NCBI RefSeq assembly: GCF_036237275.1 | Contig: NZ_CP108352.1 | Coordinates: 186,001-250,000 of the forward strand | DNA length: 64,000 nucleotides | Direction of reading: 5' to 3' | Source: Streptomyces sp. NBC_01353 | GTDB lineage: Bacteria > Actinomycetota > Actinomycetes > Streptomycetales > Streptomycetaceae | Part shown: positions 8,116 to 17,397 of the stretch, in pieces | Layout: the number at the start of each line of letters is the position of its first letter | Position numbering within the stretch: position 1 is the first letter of the stretch | Position numbers and translations under genes: made by a program | Notes under the pieces: generated by a model | What the model saw: the letters and a program-made list of their open reading frames with translations, nothing else | Databases searched by the model: none | What the model was told of the DNA's origin: nothing

Positions 8116-10428
8116 CTACCCGCCGGGAGCCTTGCGTCGGCGCATCCACCACATCAGGCCACCGCCGAGGGCGACGATCGCCGCAGCGATGCCGGTGATC
8201 AGGCCGATGGGGGTGTCGGAGCCGGTGTCGGCGAGGTCGCCGTCGGGGTCCGGCTTGTTCGCCGGCGGGGCCGCCGTACCGTCACCGGGGCCCGGGGTGG
8301 TGGGGTCCGGGGCCGGGGTCGACGGCGGATCGGTCGGGTTCGGCGACGGGGTGTTGCCGCCGCCGTCGTCCTTCTGGCCCTTGGAGTTCCCGCCGAGGAG
8401 GAGCAGCCGCTCCCGCTCAGTGTCGTCGGTCATGGTCTTGACCGAGGTCTTGGTCTGGCGGGGCAGGTGTCGGTTCTGGAGGCGGAACTCGACCTGGGTG
8501 ACGTTGCGCTTGGGCTGCTTGGACAGGTCCACGCCGCCGATGCTGATGACCCAGACCTCCTCACCCTTGGTGAGCTCGTACCTGAACTCGCCTTCCTTGA
8601 AGACCTTGACGTACTTGTTGAAGACGTCGGTCTTCTTCCAGTCCTGGTGCGGGGCGCGGATCGGCCACTGCTTCACGTTGTTGCTGTTGATGATGGTGCG
8701 GTAGTCCGTCGGCCGCTGGACGTCCTGCTGACGGACGAACTCGGCCGCCACCCGGGACTTGTAGACGCGGCGCAGGTCGGCGTACTGGGGCTGCGTGTTG
8801 ATCCACTTCTCGACCCCGGGCACGATCGTGCTGCGGAACACCCGCTCGTTGTGCTCGATCTCGGCCTGGGTCAGCGAGTCCTGGCAGGGCTTGCCGTCGC
8901 CGGGGCCGGGGGTGTTGACGTCGGCGTACTCGGTCTGGAGCTTGAGCGGCGCGTCGAGGATGTAGATCCCGCCGTCCTGCTCGCGGACCTTCGCCGGCTT
9001 CGGCTCGATCCAGTTCCGCATCGACGTCAGGCACGGCCAGCCGTTGACCTTGGACAGGCGGTCCCAGGTGTCCTTGCCGAGGTCCGTCTTGGGGTCCATG
9101 GCCTTGTAGAAGTCGTGCTTGAGCCGGAGGTCGGCCTCCAGCAGCACCCAGCCGGCGTCCGTGGACGCGAACTTGTCATCCGTGATCGTGCCGGGGATGT
9201 CCGGGTTGAGGTTCACCCAGAACTTGTCCGGCGTCAGAGCCAGCCACGTAAAGAACGCGTCCGAGGCCATCTGCGCCTTCGCCTTGCCGCCCCAGCCGAC
9301 CGTGTCGTTGTCGGGGTCTTCCTTCGCGCCGAAGGAGTAGTCCAGGCCCTTGCCCTTCACTGGCGTGCCGACGTACTGGAGTTCCAGGGTGGAGAAGTCG
9401 ATGCCGCCCGGAGTGGGCATCTGGGAGACGCCAGGGATCCGGCCGATGCGCTGAAGCCGGTCGGCGAGCTGCTTCGGGTTCTCCGGCGACTTCTGGATCA
9501 TGTCGTTGCCGCCGCCCCGGGAACCGGTGTTGGTGCCGGGCTTGGCGTTCATGTACGGATCGACGCGACGCGTCGGGCTGTTCGACGTACCGCTCGGGGC
9601 CTTCTCGACCGCGTCCGCCTTGTACGAGATCTTCTTGACCCGGTCCGGGGCGATCTTCCGCAGATCGGCGTCGTGGTTCTTCGCGCCGCCCTTCGTCTCC
9701 CGCCCGTACGCGTAGGAGATCTTCTTGTCCCTGTGGTTCGGGTCCTTCAGCAGCGCCTTGTCCTTGGGGCGCTGCTTGGGGTCAGGCTTGTCGTTCGACT
9801 TGCCCTCGACGATCTCCCCGGTGCGCTTGTTGTAGGCGTCCGCACGCTGTACGTGGCGTTCCTTGGTGTCCGGGTCGATGACCTCGAACTCCTTCTCGCA
9901 GATCCAGTCCGGACCCACCAGGCCGAAGTCGTAGACGAGCTTGGCCATGTACGCCTTGCCGCGGGGGTCGTTGCCGCCCTTGGGGATGTAGAAGTCGTCC
10001 CGGTACGTCTCGAACGGCACCCCCTTCCACTGGGCCGTCTTCTGCGCCTTCTTGTAGTAGGCCCAGACCCGCTGTTTGTCACCCTTCTTGTAGTCGTCCG
10101 GGTTGTCGCTGATCCCCTTGAGCTCATCAGGGGTCGGCGCGCGCGGGCCGTCCCATTGCTTCTGCCCGTTGACGTAGTCGTACTCGTCGCGGTCCGCGTC
10201 CGGCCGGATGTACCCGTCGTCCGGGAGGCCGCCTTCGACGACGTCGGAGAAGTCGTAGAAATCCTTGTACTCCTCGTCGCACCGCTTGCCCTGCTTCAGC
10301 GGCGGCTTCGCCTTCGCCTCGGCCTGGTCCCAGCCGGGCAGCCCAGTCAGCGAGACGGCGCCGGCGCAGGCCAGCGCGATCGCTGCCCGCCCCCACCAGC
10401 GGCGTCGGGAACGTATGTGTTGGGTCAC
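8116..10428 (-). CDS. sortase-anchored (LAxTG) secreted surface protein with nuclease-like motif
   Basis: 770 residues. A basic N-terminus and hydrophobic core (residues 8-40, ending AEAKA) form a signal peptide. The C-terminus has a Pro/Thr/Asp-rich wall-spanning region (about 680-730), LADTG at 732-736, a membrane segment and an RRRK tail. This is the layout of class E sortase substrates in Streptomyces. The body is hydrophilic. Residues 195-210 read RADAYNKRTGEIVEGK, resembling a PD-(D/E)xK nuclease core (D197, E208-x-K210). The protein is otherwise unrecognised. A strong terminator follows. A 208-bp gap separates it from a divergent hypothetical gene. Confidence 0.9.
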   Translation of the reverse strand: MTQHIRSRRRWWGRAAIALACAGAVSLTGLPGWDQAEAKAKPPLKQGKRCDEEYKDFYDFSDVVEGGLPDDGYIRPDADRDEYDYVNGQKQWDGPRAPTPDELKGISDNPDDYKKGDKQRVWAYYKKAQKTAQWKGVPFETYRDDFYIPKGGNDPRGKAYMAKLVYDFGLVGPDWICEKEFEVIDPDTKERHVQRADAYNKRTGEIVEGKSNDKPDPKQRPKDKALLKDPNHRDKKISYAYGRETKGGAKNHDADLRKIAPDRVKKISYKADAVEKAPSGTSNSPTRRVDPYMNAKPGTNTGSRGGGNDMIQKSPENPKQLADRLQRIGRIPGVSQMPTPGGIDFSTLELQYVGTPVKGKGLDYSFGAKEDPDNDTVGWGGKAKAQMASDAFFTWLALTPDKFWVNLNPDIPGTITDDKFASTDAGWVLLEADLRLKHDFYKAMDPKTDLGKDTWDRLSKVNGWPCLTSMRNWIEPKPAKVREQDGGIYILDAPLKLQTEYADVNTPGPGDGKPCQDSLTQAEIEHNERVFRSTIVPGVEKWINTQPQYADLRRVYKSRVAAEFVRQQDVQRPTDYRTIINSNNVKQWPIRAPHQDWKKTDVFNKYVKVFKEGEFRYELTKGEEVWVISIGGVDLSKQPKRNVTQVEFRLQNRHLPRQTKTSVKTMTDDTERERLLLLGGNSKGQKDDGGGNTPSPNPTDPPSTPAPDPTTPGPGDGTAAPPANKPDPDGDLADTGSDTPIGLITGIAAAIVALGGGLMWWMRRRKAPGG

Positions 10429-10636
10429 GAAAACCCCCTGGGGCCCCAGGTCAGTCAGATTTCCTCGCGCGGCGCCACGGGCCCCCGTGGTCAGTTCGGC
10501 GCCCGTGCGGGAGCACCGTTCACCCTAGGGCCCCAACTCCCCCTGCCCGCACCGCAATTACTGACTGCGAACCGACAACTCACGTGCCATGCGGGATCTT
10601 TGCACCGCGCACACATGGTTCGCCTAGTCTCGGGGC

Positions 10637-11230
10637 ATGGAGTGGACCGACCCGCGCGACATGGACGAAGACGAGTACGCCGAGTACCTGCGCGAAGAGA
10701 AGACCCGAGACCACGTCAGCGCCCACAACCCGGTGCTGGAGAAGTGGCTGGAACAGCAGCGAACCGGATTCCCCACCTGGGCGAAGGAACGCGCCGGCCG
10801 CGGGCCGTGGGACTTCACCGTGGATTCTCTCCCCCAGCTCGAAGCGCTCATCCGGGACGCGTTCGACAGCCCCGCTCAGGCCCGCAAGGTGATGGACACG
10901 CCCCTGGTCGCGGTTGCGGCCTGGTACCTCGGTGAGGTCCACAACCGCGCCTTCGGCACGCAGTGGCAGCTCCACCCCTCCTTCGCCGACGCCAACCCCC
11001 TCGACCACCGGCCGCACATCACCCTGCCCTGGGAACGCCGGGAGGAGTTCCACTACACCGACCCCGAGCACATCGAGGACGACGCGCGCCCGATCTACTC
11101 CCCCACCGAAATCTTGTGCAACCTCCCCGCCCGGCCTGCGGATCAGGGCCTCCTGCACCGCATCAGTAGCCGGTGGGAGGTACCCACCTCCTGCGACGAT
11201 TCGTCCTGCCGCTACCACCCCGGCAGTTAG
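10637..11230 (+). CDS. hypothetical protein
   Basis: 197 residues, acidic, with no signal or membrane segment. It has a highly charged N-terminus (MEWTDPRDMDEDEYAEYL), a central helical region (SLPQLEALIRDAFDSPAQA) and a hydrophobic strip (PLVAVAAWYLGEVHNRAFG). Cysteines lie at the end (SCDDSSCRYH). It is divergent from the surface-protein gene, but no shared operator was seen. I do not recognise the family. Confidence 0.7.
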   Translation: MEWTDPRDMDEDEYAEYLREEKTRDHVSAHNPVLEKWLEQQRTGFPTWAKERAGRGPWDFTVDSLPQLEALIRDAFDSPAQARKVMDTPLVAVAAWYLGEVHNRAFGTQWQLHPSFADANPLDHRPHITLPWERREEFHYTDPEHIEDDARPIYSPTEILCNLPARPADQGLLHRISSRWEVPTSCDDSSCRYHPGS

Positions 11231-11479
11231 CCGCTCCGCAAGGCACTAGGGCGCGTATTGAGTCGTGATCAATGTGACTGCTTGAGTCCGCCCCGAGGTG
11301 CCCGCCGGCGTGGGAGAGGGTCACGTCACGTCATGCGCCTGGCCGGAACGTAGATCATCGCCGATGCTTCTCGGGGTACCACCGTTGGGCCGAGTAGGAA
11401 CTCGCGGTGGCGCACCCTCATCTCGGCTGTGGTGAAAGTGCGTTGACGTTCCTCGGACGGTGGGCAATCATCGCTGCTC

Positions 11480-12229
11480 ATGCTTCAAGATGAGATTTGG
11501 GATGACCAGGCCGCTCAGAGCTATGACGCCCCTGGGACCGGCATGTTCGCTCCGGAGGTGCTGGGGCCGACGGTGGACCGCCTGGTGGAGCTCAGCGAGG
11601 GCGGGCGGGCGCTGGAGTTCGCCATCGGGACCGGGCGGGTGGCAGTGCCGCTCGCGGAGCGGGGAGTCTCGGTCAATGGCATCGAGCTGTCGAAGCCGAT
11701 GATCGATCAGCTCCGCACCAAAGCAGACGAGGCGGCCATCCCGGTCGTCGTCGGCGACATGGCCACTGCGCGAGTTCCGGGCGAGTTCCAGCTCGTCTAC
11801 CTCGTCTACAACACCATCTCAAACTTGCTCACGCAGGCCGAGCAGGTTGCCTGTTTCCGAAACGCCGCACGCCACCTCGCGCCGGGCGGGCGGTTCGTCG
11901 TCGAGCTGTGGGTCCCCGAGCTTCGCAAGCTGCCGCCAGGTCAGCAGGCTGTGGTCTGGGAGTCGGCGACGGGCTATATCGGGCTCGACACCTACGATGT
12001 CCTGCGCCAGCAGGTCGTCTCGCACCACTTCCGGTTCGACACCGAGGCCGACCGCGAGACCCGGTTGTTTCGCAGCCCACACCGATACATCTGGCCGGCT
12101 GAACTTGACCTGATGGCCGAGCTGGCCGGAATGACGCTGGAGTCCAGGCATGCCGACTGGACGGGAGAGGAATTCACCGCAGAGTCGCGCTCCCATGTCT
12201 CCGTCTACAGGACGGCAGGCCTGCTCTGA
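11480..12229 (+). CDS. class I SAM-dependent methyltransferase
   Basis: 249 residues. Motif I is ALEFAIGTGRVAVPLAERG (about residues 43-61), followed by an acidic strand end (VNGIELSKPMIDQLR). Then come PVVVGDMATARVPGEFQLVY and LAPGGRFVVELWVPE, all typical of the Rossmann methyltransferase fold. The glycine loop is AIGTGR rather than the usual GxGxG, a common variant. The substrate is unknown. It stands alone between a hypothetical gene and an IS5 remnant. The preceding 250 bp hold no gene. Confidence 0.85.
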   Translation: MLQDEIWDDQAAQSYDAPGTGMFAPEVLGPTVDRLVELSEGGRALEFAIGTGRVAVPLAERGVSVNGIELSKPMIDQLRTKADEAAIPVVVGDMATARVPGEFQLVYLVYNTISNLLTQAEQVACFRNAARHLAPGGRFVVELWVPELRKLPPGQQAVVWESATGYIGLDTYDVLRQQVVSHHFRFDTEADRETRLFRSPHRYIWPAELDLMAELAGMTLESRHADWTGEEFTAESRSHVSVYRTAGLL

Positions 12230-12293
12230 CCGGGCAAGTCTCCGATGCCAGCGGCTCGTGATTGTCAGGTCGCCCGCGTGTATCGAGCTGTAC

Positions 12294-13037
12294 TCACTGG
12301 GTGGTGCGGGTGAGGTCTTTGATCCAGATCATCGAAGCGCGCAGGTGCAGGCCGGCGAGGTAGCTGCCGGGGGTCTTGTCATACCGAGTGGCGATGCCCC
12401 GCCAGGCCTTGAGTTTGTTGATCAGGCGCTCGACGGTGTTCCTCCCTTTGTAGAGGTCGGCGTCGTGGCCGACGGGTCGACCGCCTCTGGAGCCCTTCTT
12501 CTTCCGGTTGGCGGCCTGGTCCCTCTTCTCCGGGATGACCGCCATGATGCCGCGTTGCCGCAGGTGGGCCCGGTTGCCGCGCAACGAGTAGGCCTTGTCC
12601 CCGGCGACCGCGTCCGGCCGGGTGAGGGGGCGGCCGACGGGCCCGCGGACCCTTATCTTCCCCAGCACGGCGATGAACTGCGGGCTGTCCGCGGCCTGCC
12701 CCGCGGTCAGGACGAACGCCAGCGGGCGACACTTACGGTCGGCGGCGAGGTGGACCTTGCTGGTCTGCCACCCCTGGAGCGTCCCAGGAGGGCGGCCTTC
12801 AGCCGGAGCTTCCGCCGACGCCGGATCCGCCGGCGCTCCTTCCGCTCGGGATCGCTCTCGACTGCCTGCCCGTTTGTTCTTCGAGGCTGCCCCCTTTGAC
12901 CTGGCCTTCTCTTCCTGGGTGGCAACCTGCTCCAGCGCGGTGAGGGCGTCCTCGTCCAGGTGCATCCCGGCAGCGTCGTCGTGAGCCCAGGGCCTTGCGC
13001 TTCCATGCCAACTCCCCCTCCTCGGGTTCACGACCAT
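12294..13037 (-). pseudogene. IS5-type transposase, N-terminus missing
   Basis: The second half of a DDE transposase is present: QTSKVHLAADRKCRPLAF, AVAGDKAYSLRGNRAHLRQ with the second Asp, and YKGRNTVERLINKLKAWRG with the Glu. The N-terminal domain and first Asp are absent, replaced by a low-complexity Lys/Arg/Ala stretch. Terminal repeats were not resolved. It is not functional. Confidence 0.75.
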
Positions 13038-13200
13038 GGAAAACTACTTCACTGTCCGACCGATCCCGACGGCCCATCCAAGGTCATTTGCCAGACAGGC
13101 CCTGGTGACCTGGGTCGGAGATTCTTGGACGTCATCTCATTTGGAGGGTCCGTGCGACGATTCGTCGGCCAGTAGGAAGCCACGAGCGGGGCGAAGACCG

Positions 13201-13368
13201 ATGGAGTACGTCAATCTCGAAGCGCAGGTCGGCGACCTGTCAGGGGTCTTGGACCCGGCTCGCTACCTGGATCATCTGCCCTCGATCTCTGGTGATCTGC
13301 CGCCGGGTGCTCGGGCCTTCGCCGCTCTCATCAGGACTCGCGGTCGGCTCGGGCGGAGCGACGGGTAG
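13201..13368 (+). pseudogene. fragment of a hypothetical protein
   Basis: From ATG 13201 the frame reads MEYVNLEAQVGDLSGVLDP, then LPSISGDLPPGARAF, before ending after 55 residues in low-quality sequence. The sharp start and poor tail suggest a truncated gene. Family unknown. Confidence 0.35.
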
Positions 13369-13421
13369 CGCCTCACCGAGGCGGGCTCGGCCGGACGCAT
13401 CCGGACTGCTCGGACGGGGCA

Positions 13422-13604
13422 CTACTCGGCCGCGGGTAGCCGGAGAGCGATGTCGCCGGCGAGCTGGAAGGCGGCGCGCACCTCGTCCGTGTCGTCCTCG
13501 AAGTTCATGAGCAGCTCGACCGCCTGCCGGGCCTCGTCGAGGATGAGCAGCGGCAGGTGGGGCGGGGCCGTGTAGTCACCGGATACGGGCGGGAAGGCGT
13601 CCAC
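13422..13604 (-). CDS. small hypothetical protein
   Basis: 60 residues from a GTG (VDAFPPVSGDYTAPP), with one amphipathic helix (DEARQAVELLMNFEDDTDEV) and an acidic character. A G-rich stretch precedes the start. The composition is protein-like and the frame clean, but no family is recognised. It may be a small orphan of a once larger locus. Confidence 0.45.
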   Translation of the reverse strand: MDAFPPVSGDYTAPPHLPLLILDEARQAVELLMNFEDDTDEVRAAFQLAGDIALRLPAAE

Positions 13605-13767
13605 GACGCGACACCCCCATCCGGCCGACGGTCACGCAGCATGAAGCCCCAACCGAGACCAGGGTGGGGCTCCGTTCCCGCCGGGTCGGGTCACCCTGCC
13701 GGGCCCGGACCTCCGAAGGCGGGCGGCGTGGCCTTGCCCGTGCCGCCCGCTGGAGGTGCTGGCCGTG

Positions 13768-14988
13768 TCACTGCTCGCGCATGCCCCAGGGGGATCCGTA
13801 GGCGGTGAGGAGATCCAGGAAGGGGCGGGGGGCGAACGCCTCGGGGCCGAGGACGCCGGACTGCGCCCACGTGCCGTCGGCCATCAGCTCCAGGGCGACG
13901 ACGGGGTTGATCGCGGTCTGCCACACGACGGCCTGGCAGCCGTATTCGCGCATCGACCACTCGTTGTCGACCACGTGGTAGAGGTAGACCTCGCGCGCCT
14001 TGTTGTCCTTGACGCCCTTGACCCAGGTGCCGGCGCAGGTCTTGCCGGTCATCCGCTCGCCGAGGGTCGCCGGGTCCGGGAGGACGGCTGCCACGATGTC
14101 GCGCGGCGAGACCTCTGCGGGGCCGAGACTGGTTGCCACCGTGACGGGGGCGGTGCTGTCCAGGCCCAGTGCGCGGAGGGTCTTGAGCTTGCCGATGAAG
14201 TCTTCACCGAGCCCGTACTTGAACGTCACCCGCGCCGCGTCTATCCAGCGGGGCACCAGGAGGACCTCCTCGTGCTCGACGTTCACGCACTCGACGGGGC
14301 CGATGCCCTCGGGGAAGTCGAAGATCTCGGGTTCGCTGAAAGGCTCGGTGGTGTACCAGCCGCGGTCGGCCTCGTAGACGACCGGCGGGTTAAGGCACTC
14401 CTCGATGGTCGTCCAGATGTTGAACGACGGTGCGAAGTCGTAGCCCGAGACGGTGAGGTCGGCGCCGTCGCGGATGCCGATCTCCTCGATCTCGTCGAAG
14501 AGTTCGTCCGCGGCGTAGCGGGCGAAAACGTCGGACAGGCCGGGTTCGACGCCCATGCCGACCAGGGCGAGCCGGCCGGCCTTCTGCCACAGTTCCGCCT
14601 GCTCGAACTGGGCGTCACCGAGCTTGACCCCGCACAGCTCGTACGGGCGGTCGGGATGCGGGCTCGACAGCGACATGGCCATGTCCACGTAGTGCGCGCC
14701 GGCCGCGGCGGCAGCGTTGAACAGCGGCAGGACGAAGCGTGGGTCGGTGGCATTGAGCAGGACGTCGCACCGCTGCTCCATGAGCAGCTCGGCCACCGCA
14801 GCCTCGTCGGCGGCGTCCGTACGGCAGGCGCTGAACCTGGTTCCGCTCTCCCCCAGTGCCGCGACGGCCGCCTCGGCGCGGGCGAGGTCGTAGTCGGCGA
14901 CGACCATGTGGTCGAAGAACGAACGGCAGGCCGCGATCCGCGTGATCGCGGTACCCACGCCACCGGCTCCAACAAGCAGTACACGCAT
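13768..14988 (-). CDS. saccharopine dehydrogenase family protein
   Basis: 406 residues from the ATG preceded by a GGGAGAG ribosome site. The N-terminal Rossmann motif is MRVLLVGAGGVGTAI (GxGGVG), followed by VVADYDLARAEAA, CDVLLNATDPRFV and YVDMAMSLSSP. This is typical of saccharopine/carboxynorspermidine dehydrogenase-like enzymes that make or cleave secondary amines from an amino acid and an oxo compound, using NAD(P). The frame stays open upstream of the ATG, but that part lacks family features. It is divergent from a TetR regulator with an operator-like repeat between them, so probably repressor-controlled. Substrate unknown. Confidence 0.88.
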   Translation of the reverse strand: MRVLLVGAGGVGTAITRIAACRSFFDHMVVADYDLARAEAAVAALGESGTRFSACRTDAADEAAVAELLMEQRCDVLLNATDPRFVLPLFNAAAAAGAHYVDMAMSLSSPHPDRPYELCGVKLGDAQFEQAELWQKAGRLALVGMGVEPGLSDVFARYAADELFDEIEEIGIRDGADLTVSGYDFAPSFNIWTTIEECLNPPVVYEADRGWYTTEPFSEPEIFDFPEGIGPVECVNVEHEEVLLVPRWIDAARVTFKYGLGEDFIGKLKTLRALGLDSTAPVTVATSLGPAEVSPRDIVAAVLPDPATLGERMTGKTCAGTWVKGVKDNKAREVYLYHVVDNEWSMREYGCQAVVWQTAINPVVALELMADGTWAQSGVLGPEAFAPRPFLDLLTAYGSPWGMREQ

Positions 14989-15051
14989 GGCAGAACTCTC
15001 CCTCTCCGAGGCTGTCGCCTCTGGTGCTGGCGATGAAACCCCCGATCGCTC

Positions 15052-15072
15052 GCTAACGTCTATGGCGTTGGC
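15052..15072. promoter_or_regulatory. operator-like inverted repeat of the TetR gene
   Basis: GCTAACG (15052-15058) and CGTTGGC (15066-15072) are inverted copies differing at one position, with a 7-bp spacer. They lie in the 117-bp gap between the dehydrogenase and tetR starts, as expected for a TetR dimer site. Confidence 0.5.
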
Positions 15073-15105
15073 ATAAGGTGCGGGCCGGTGGGAAGGAGCC
15101 AGGTC

Positions 15106-15825
15106 ATGGCCAAGCAGGTGGTGCCCGAATCGGCTCGCAGACGGCGGCGGCCGACCAAACAGGGAGCGGTGCTCTCGGAACAGCTCATCGTGGAGACAGC
15201 ACTGCGGATGCTGGCCGAACACGGCACTACGGGACTCACCGCCCGGCGGCTCGGGCTCGCGCTGGGCGCCGATCCCAGCACCCTGTACCGGTACTTCGCC
15301 GGCATGGACGATCTGACCCTGGCCGTCGGCGCGGAGCTGATCGGGCGGGCCTTGAACGGCTGGACAGCGACCGGCAGCTGGCGCGACGACCTGCGTCAGC
15401 TGGGCCTGCGCATCCACCGCGCCTATCTTGCCCACCCGCACGCCGCCATGCTCACAGCCAGCCGCGTCACCGGACGGGAACAGGAGATCGCCGCGGACGA
15501 GGCCATCCTCGCCGTGCTGCGCACCGCCGGCTTTCCCGACCCGGACGCGGTACGCATCTACCACGCCCTCATCGACCAGACTCTCGCTTTCGCCGCCCTG
15601 GACGCGGCCTCACTTGCGCTGCCGTCGACGGCCCGCGAAGCCGACGAGCACATGTGGGAGTCCACCTACGCCCGGCTGCCGGCCACCTCACACCCGCACA
15701 TCGCCGCCACCGCCGGCTTGCTGGCCGCGCGCATGAACCACAGTGCCTACCCGGCAGCCCTCGACATGCTCCTGGACAGCGCAGCAGCTCAGCTCACGGG
15801 GTCGGTGCTCCGTTCGACCGAGTGA
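15106..15825 (+). CDS. TetR family transcriptional regulator (TetR_C type)
   Basis: 239 residues. AAGGAG lies 8 bases before ATG 15106, which is preferred over an in-frame start at 15088. The N-terminal helix-turn-helix is AEHGTTGLTARRLGLALGADPSTLYRYF (residues about 38-65). The ligand-binding domain resembles the tetracycline-repressor C-terminal type (HAAMLTASRVTG, DQTLAFAALDAAS). It is divergent from the saccharopine-dehydrogenase-like gene and probably controls it. Confidence 0.9.
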   Translation: MAKQVVPESARRRRRPTKQGAVLSEQLIVETALRMLAEHGTTGLTARRLGLALGADPSTLYRYFAGMDDLTLAVGAELIGRALNGWTATGSWRDDLRQLGLRIHRAYLAHPHAAMLTASRVTGREQEIAADEAILAVLRTAGFPDPDAVRIYHALIDQTLAFAALDAASLALPSTAREADEHMWESTYARLPATSHPHIAATAGLLAARMNHSAYPAALDMLLDSAAAQLTGSVLRSTE

Positions 15826-16233
15826 CTTTCCGCGACCGCCCCTCCCCTCCTCAGCCTCGCGTCTCCGCTGCCTCCTTCGGCCTCGCAGTCGGCCGTCGAC
15901 GGGCGCGCTTCGCTGCTGTCGCGCTCGGGCGCGGCAGAACGGGCGCATCGGCGGCGCGGAGCGAGGGAGGGACGACCGGGCGAGCAGGCCGCGCCGGGCG
16001 ACGCCCAGGGGCCACACCCGCGGACGCGAGGAGCAGGGCCTCGCCATCATCGAGTACGGGCGCAGCGTACGAATGACGTAGCACGCCCAGTCACGCTGAG
16101 CATCGTGCTCCGTTGGGTTTGACGCACTCCAGGAGATCAGCGTTCACGGCAGCATGATGATCTACTGCATAGAGTGACCATGCGCCTGGCTGGTCCGTAC
16201 GAGGGCTTCCGGCGGCGAGCGAATGAGGTTGCA

Positions 16234-16614
16234 ATGAGTGAACTGACGAAGCCCGAGATCGACCTTCCGGAGGGTGACGCTCCCACCGAGCTGACAATCC
16301 GCGACCTCGTCGTCGGGGACGGGCTTGAGGCGAAGCCGGGCAGGGTTGTCCAGGTTCACTACGTCGGGGTCACCTTCGAGTCCGGAAAGGAATTCGACAC
16401 CTCCTGGGACCGGGGCCAGACGTTCAAGTTCGCCGTGGGCGGTGGCAAGGTCATCAAGGGCTGGGACCGCGGGGTCAGAGGGATGAAGGTCGGCGGACGG
16501 CGCGAGATCATCGTTCCCCCGCGCCTCGGCTACGGCAACCAGTCACCCTCGCCGTTGATCCCGGCGGGCTCGACACTCGTCTTCGTGGTGGACCTGCTCT
16601 CCGTCGCAGTCTGA
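16234..16614 (+). CDS. FKBP-type peptidyl-prolyl cis-trans isomerase
   Basis: 126 residues with GAGG 6 bases before the ATG. It is a single FKBP domain: VVQVHYVGVTFESGKEFD, FKFAVGGGKVIKGWDRGV, GGRREIIVPPRLGYGN and IPAGSTLVFVVDLLSV. The active-site Tyr, Phe, Asp, Trp and Tyr positions of the FKBP fold are all present. It is cytoplasmic (no signal). It stands alone; about 400 bp upstream (15830-16230) hold no gene. Confidence 0.93.
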   Translation: MSELTKPEIDLPEGDAPTELTIRDLVVGDGLEAKPGRVVQVHYVGVTFESGKEFDTSWDRGQTFKFAVGGGKVIKGWDRGVRGMKVGGRREIIVPPRLGYGNQSPSPLIPAGSTLVFVVDLLSVAV

Positions 16615-16626
16615 GGCCTTCTGCTA

Positions 16627-16657
16627 CCCGGCCTCTCCGTCCGGGACCAAGGCCGGG
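16627..16657 (+). terminator. weak stem-loop after the FKBP gene
   Basis: CCCGGCCT and AGGCCGGG form an 8-bp stem with a 15-nt loop, 12 bp after the stop. It is a plausible intrinsic terminator, without a T run. Confidence 0.4.
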
Positions 16658-16825
16658 CAACACCTGCCGGCCGACCGCGACACCACACCCGTGCACCCTT
16701 CACCCGCAGCCACGGACAGAGGCACGCGCCGGCAACAACACGCATCGGCGCCCGTGATCCACAAACGGCAGACACCCCGGTAGCGGGCCTGAACCTCAGC
16801 CCGGACCGCCGGGCCCACGGCCGGG

Positions 16826-16965
16826 GTGCCTGCGGCCGCCATCCGAACGCTCGCCAGCTGTGAGTGGATCAAGAAGAGTCAGCCGCTCTGCCTGATCGGC
16901 GAATCCGGCACCGGCAAGTCCCACATGCTGATCGCCCTGGGAACCGAGACGCGCCACGCGCAAAG
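16826..16965 (+). pseudogene. IstB-like ATPase fragment (IS21 family)
   Basis: The reading AIRTLASCEWIKKSQPLCLI is followed by GESGTGKSHMLIALGTE, the Walker A region of IstB, the IS21 helper ATPase. Sequence on both sides is unrelated, so only about 40 residues of the gene are left. Confidence 0.65.
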
Positions 16966-17099
16966 CCAGTACCGGGTCGGTGGTGCGGAAGACCGGGTAC
17001 GCGATGGGGATGGACATGCGAGCACCCTGCCACAGCCGACAGTGGACGAAGATCCATTTGCCTTTGAGGCCAGTAGGAACCAGATCTCAACGAACTGTC

Positions 17100-17397
17100 A
17101 CATGATCGACAGGACAGGGGCAGACATGGCCTCCGCACCTGCTGCACTGCGTCCAGCCGACCTCGGTGAAGAAGTACGCGACCGGCTCGGGCCGCGAGGA
17201 CAAGGACAAGATGCTCCTTCGCGGTCTACATGCGCTGGCAGTTCGAGGCCCCCGACCACGACACCGCCCACGCCTACAGCCTCGCCCGTATCGCCGCGGC
17301 CCTGGACACGAGCGAGGAGCCGGAGCAGAAGTTCCAGCGGGTAGCCACGGTGCGCGGGGCGAAGAAGTCTGCTCGCCCCGCACGTGCCGCCAGCTAG
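17100..17397 (+). pseudogene. RuvC-like Holliday-junction resolvase C-terminal remnant
   Basis: One frame reads QPTSVKKYATGSGREDKDKM; after about 17210 a second frame reads WQFEAPDHDTAHAYSLARIA and runs to a stop at 17395-17397. PTS-KKYATG and the D-D-A-A run resemble the end of phage/plasmid RuvC-like resolvases. The N-terminal catalytic part is missing and one frameshift is evident. Confidence 0.5.

Noticed and set aside
7825-10935. Very long forward open frame (over 1000 codons)
   Set aside because: It is antisense to the surface-protein gene, whose signal peptide, LADTG anchor and terminator fix the true strand; the forward translation is low-complexity.
13768-15564. 598-residue version of the saccharopine-dehydrogenase-like protein
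   Set aside because: The Rossmann motif begins exactly at ATG 14988, which has a ribosome site; the extension overlaps the divergent tetR.
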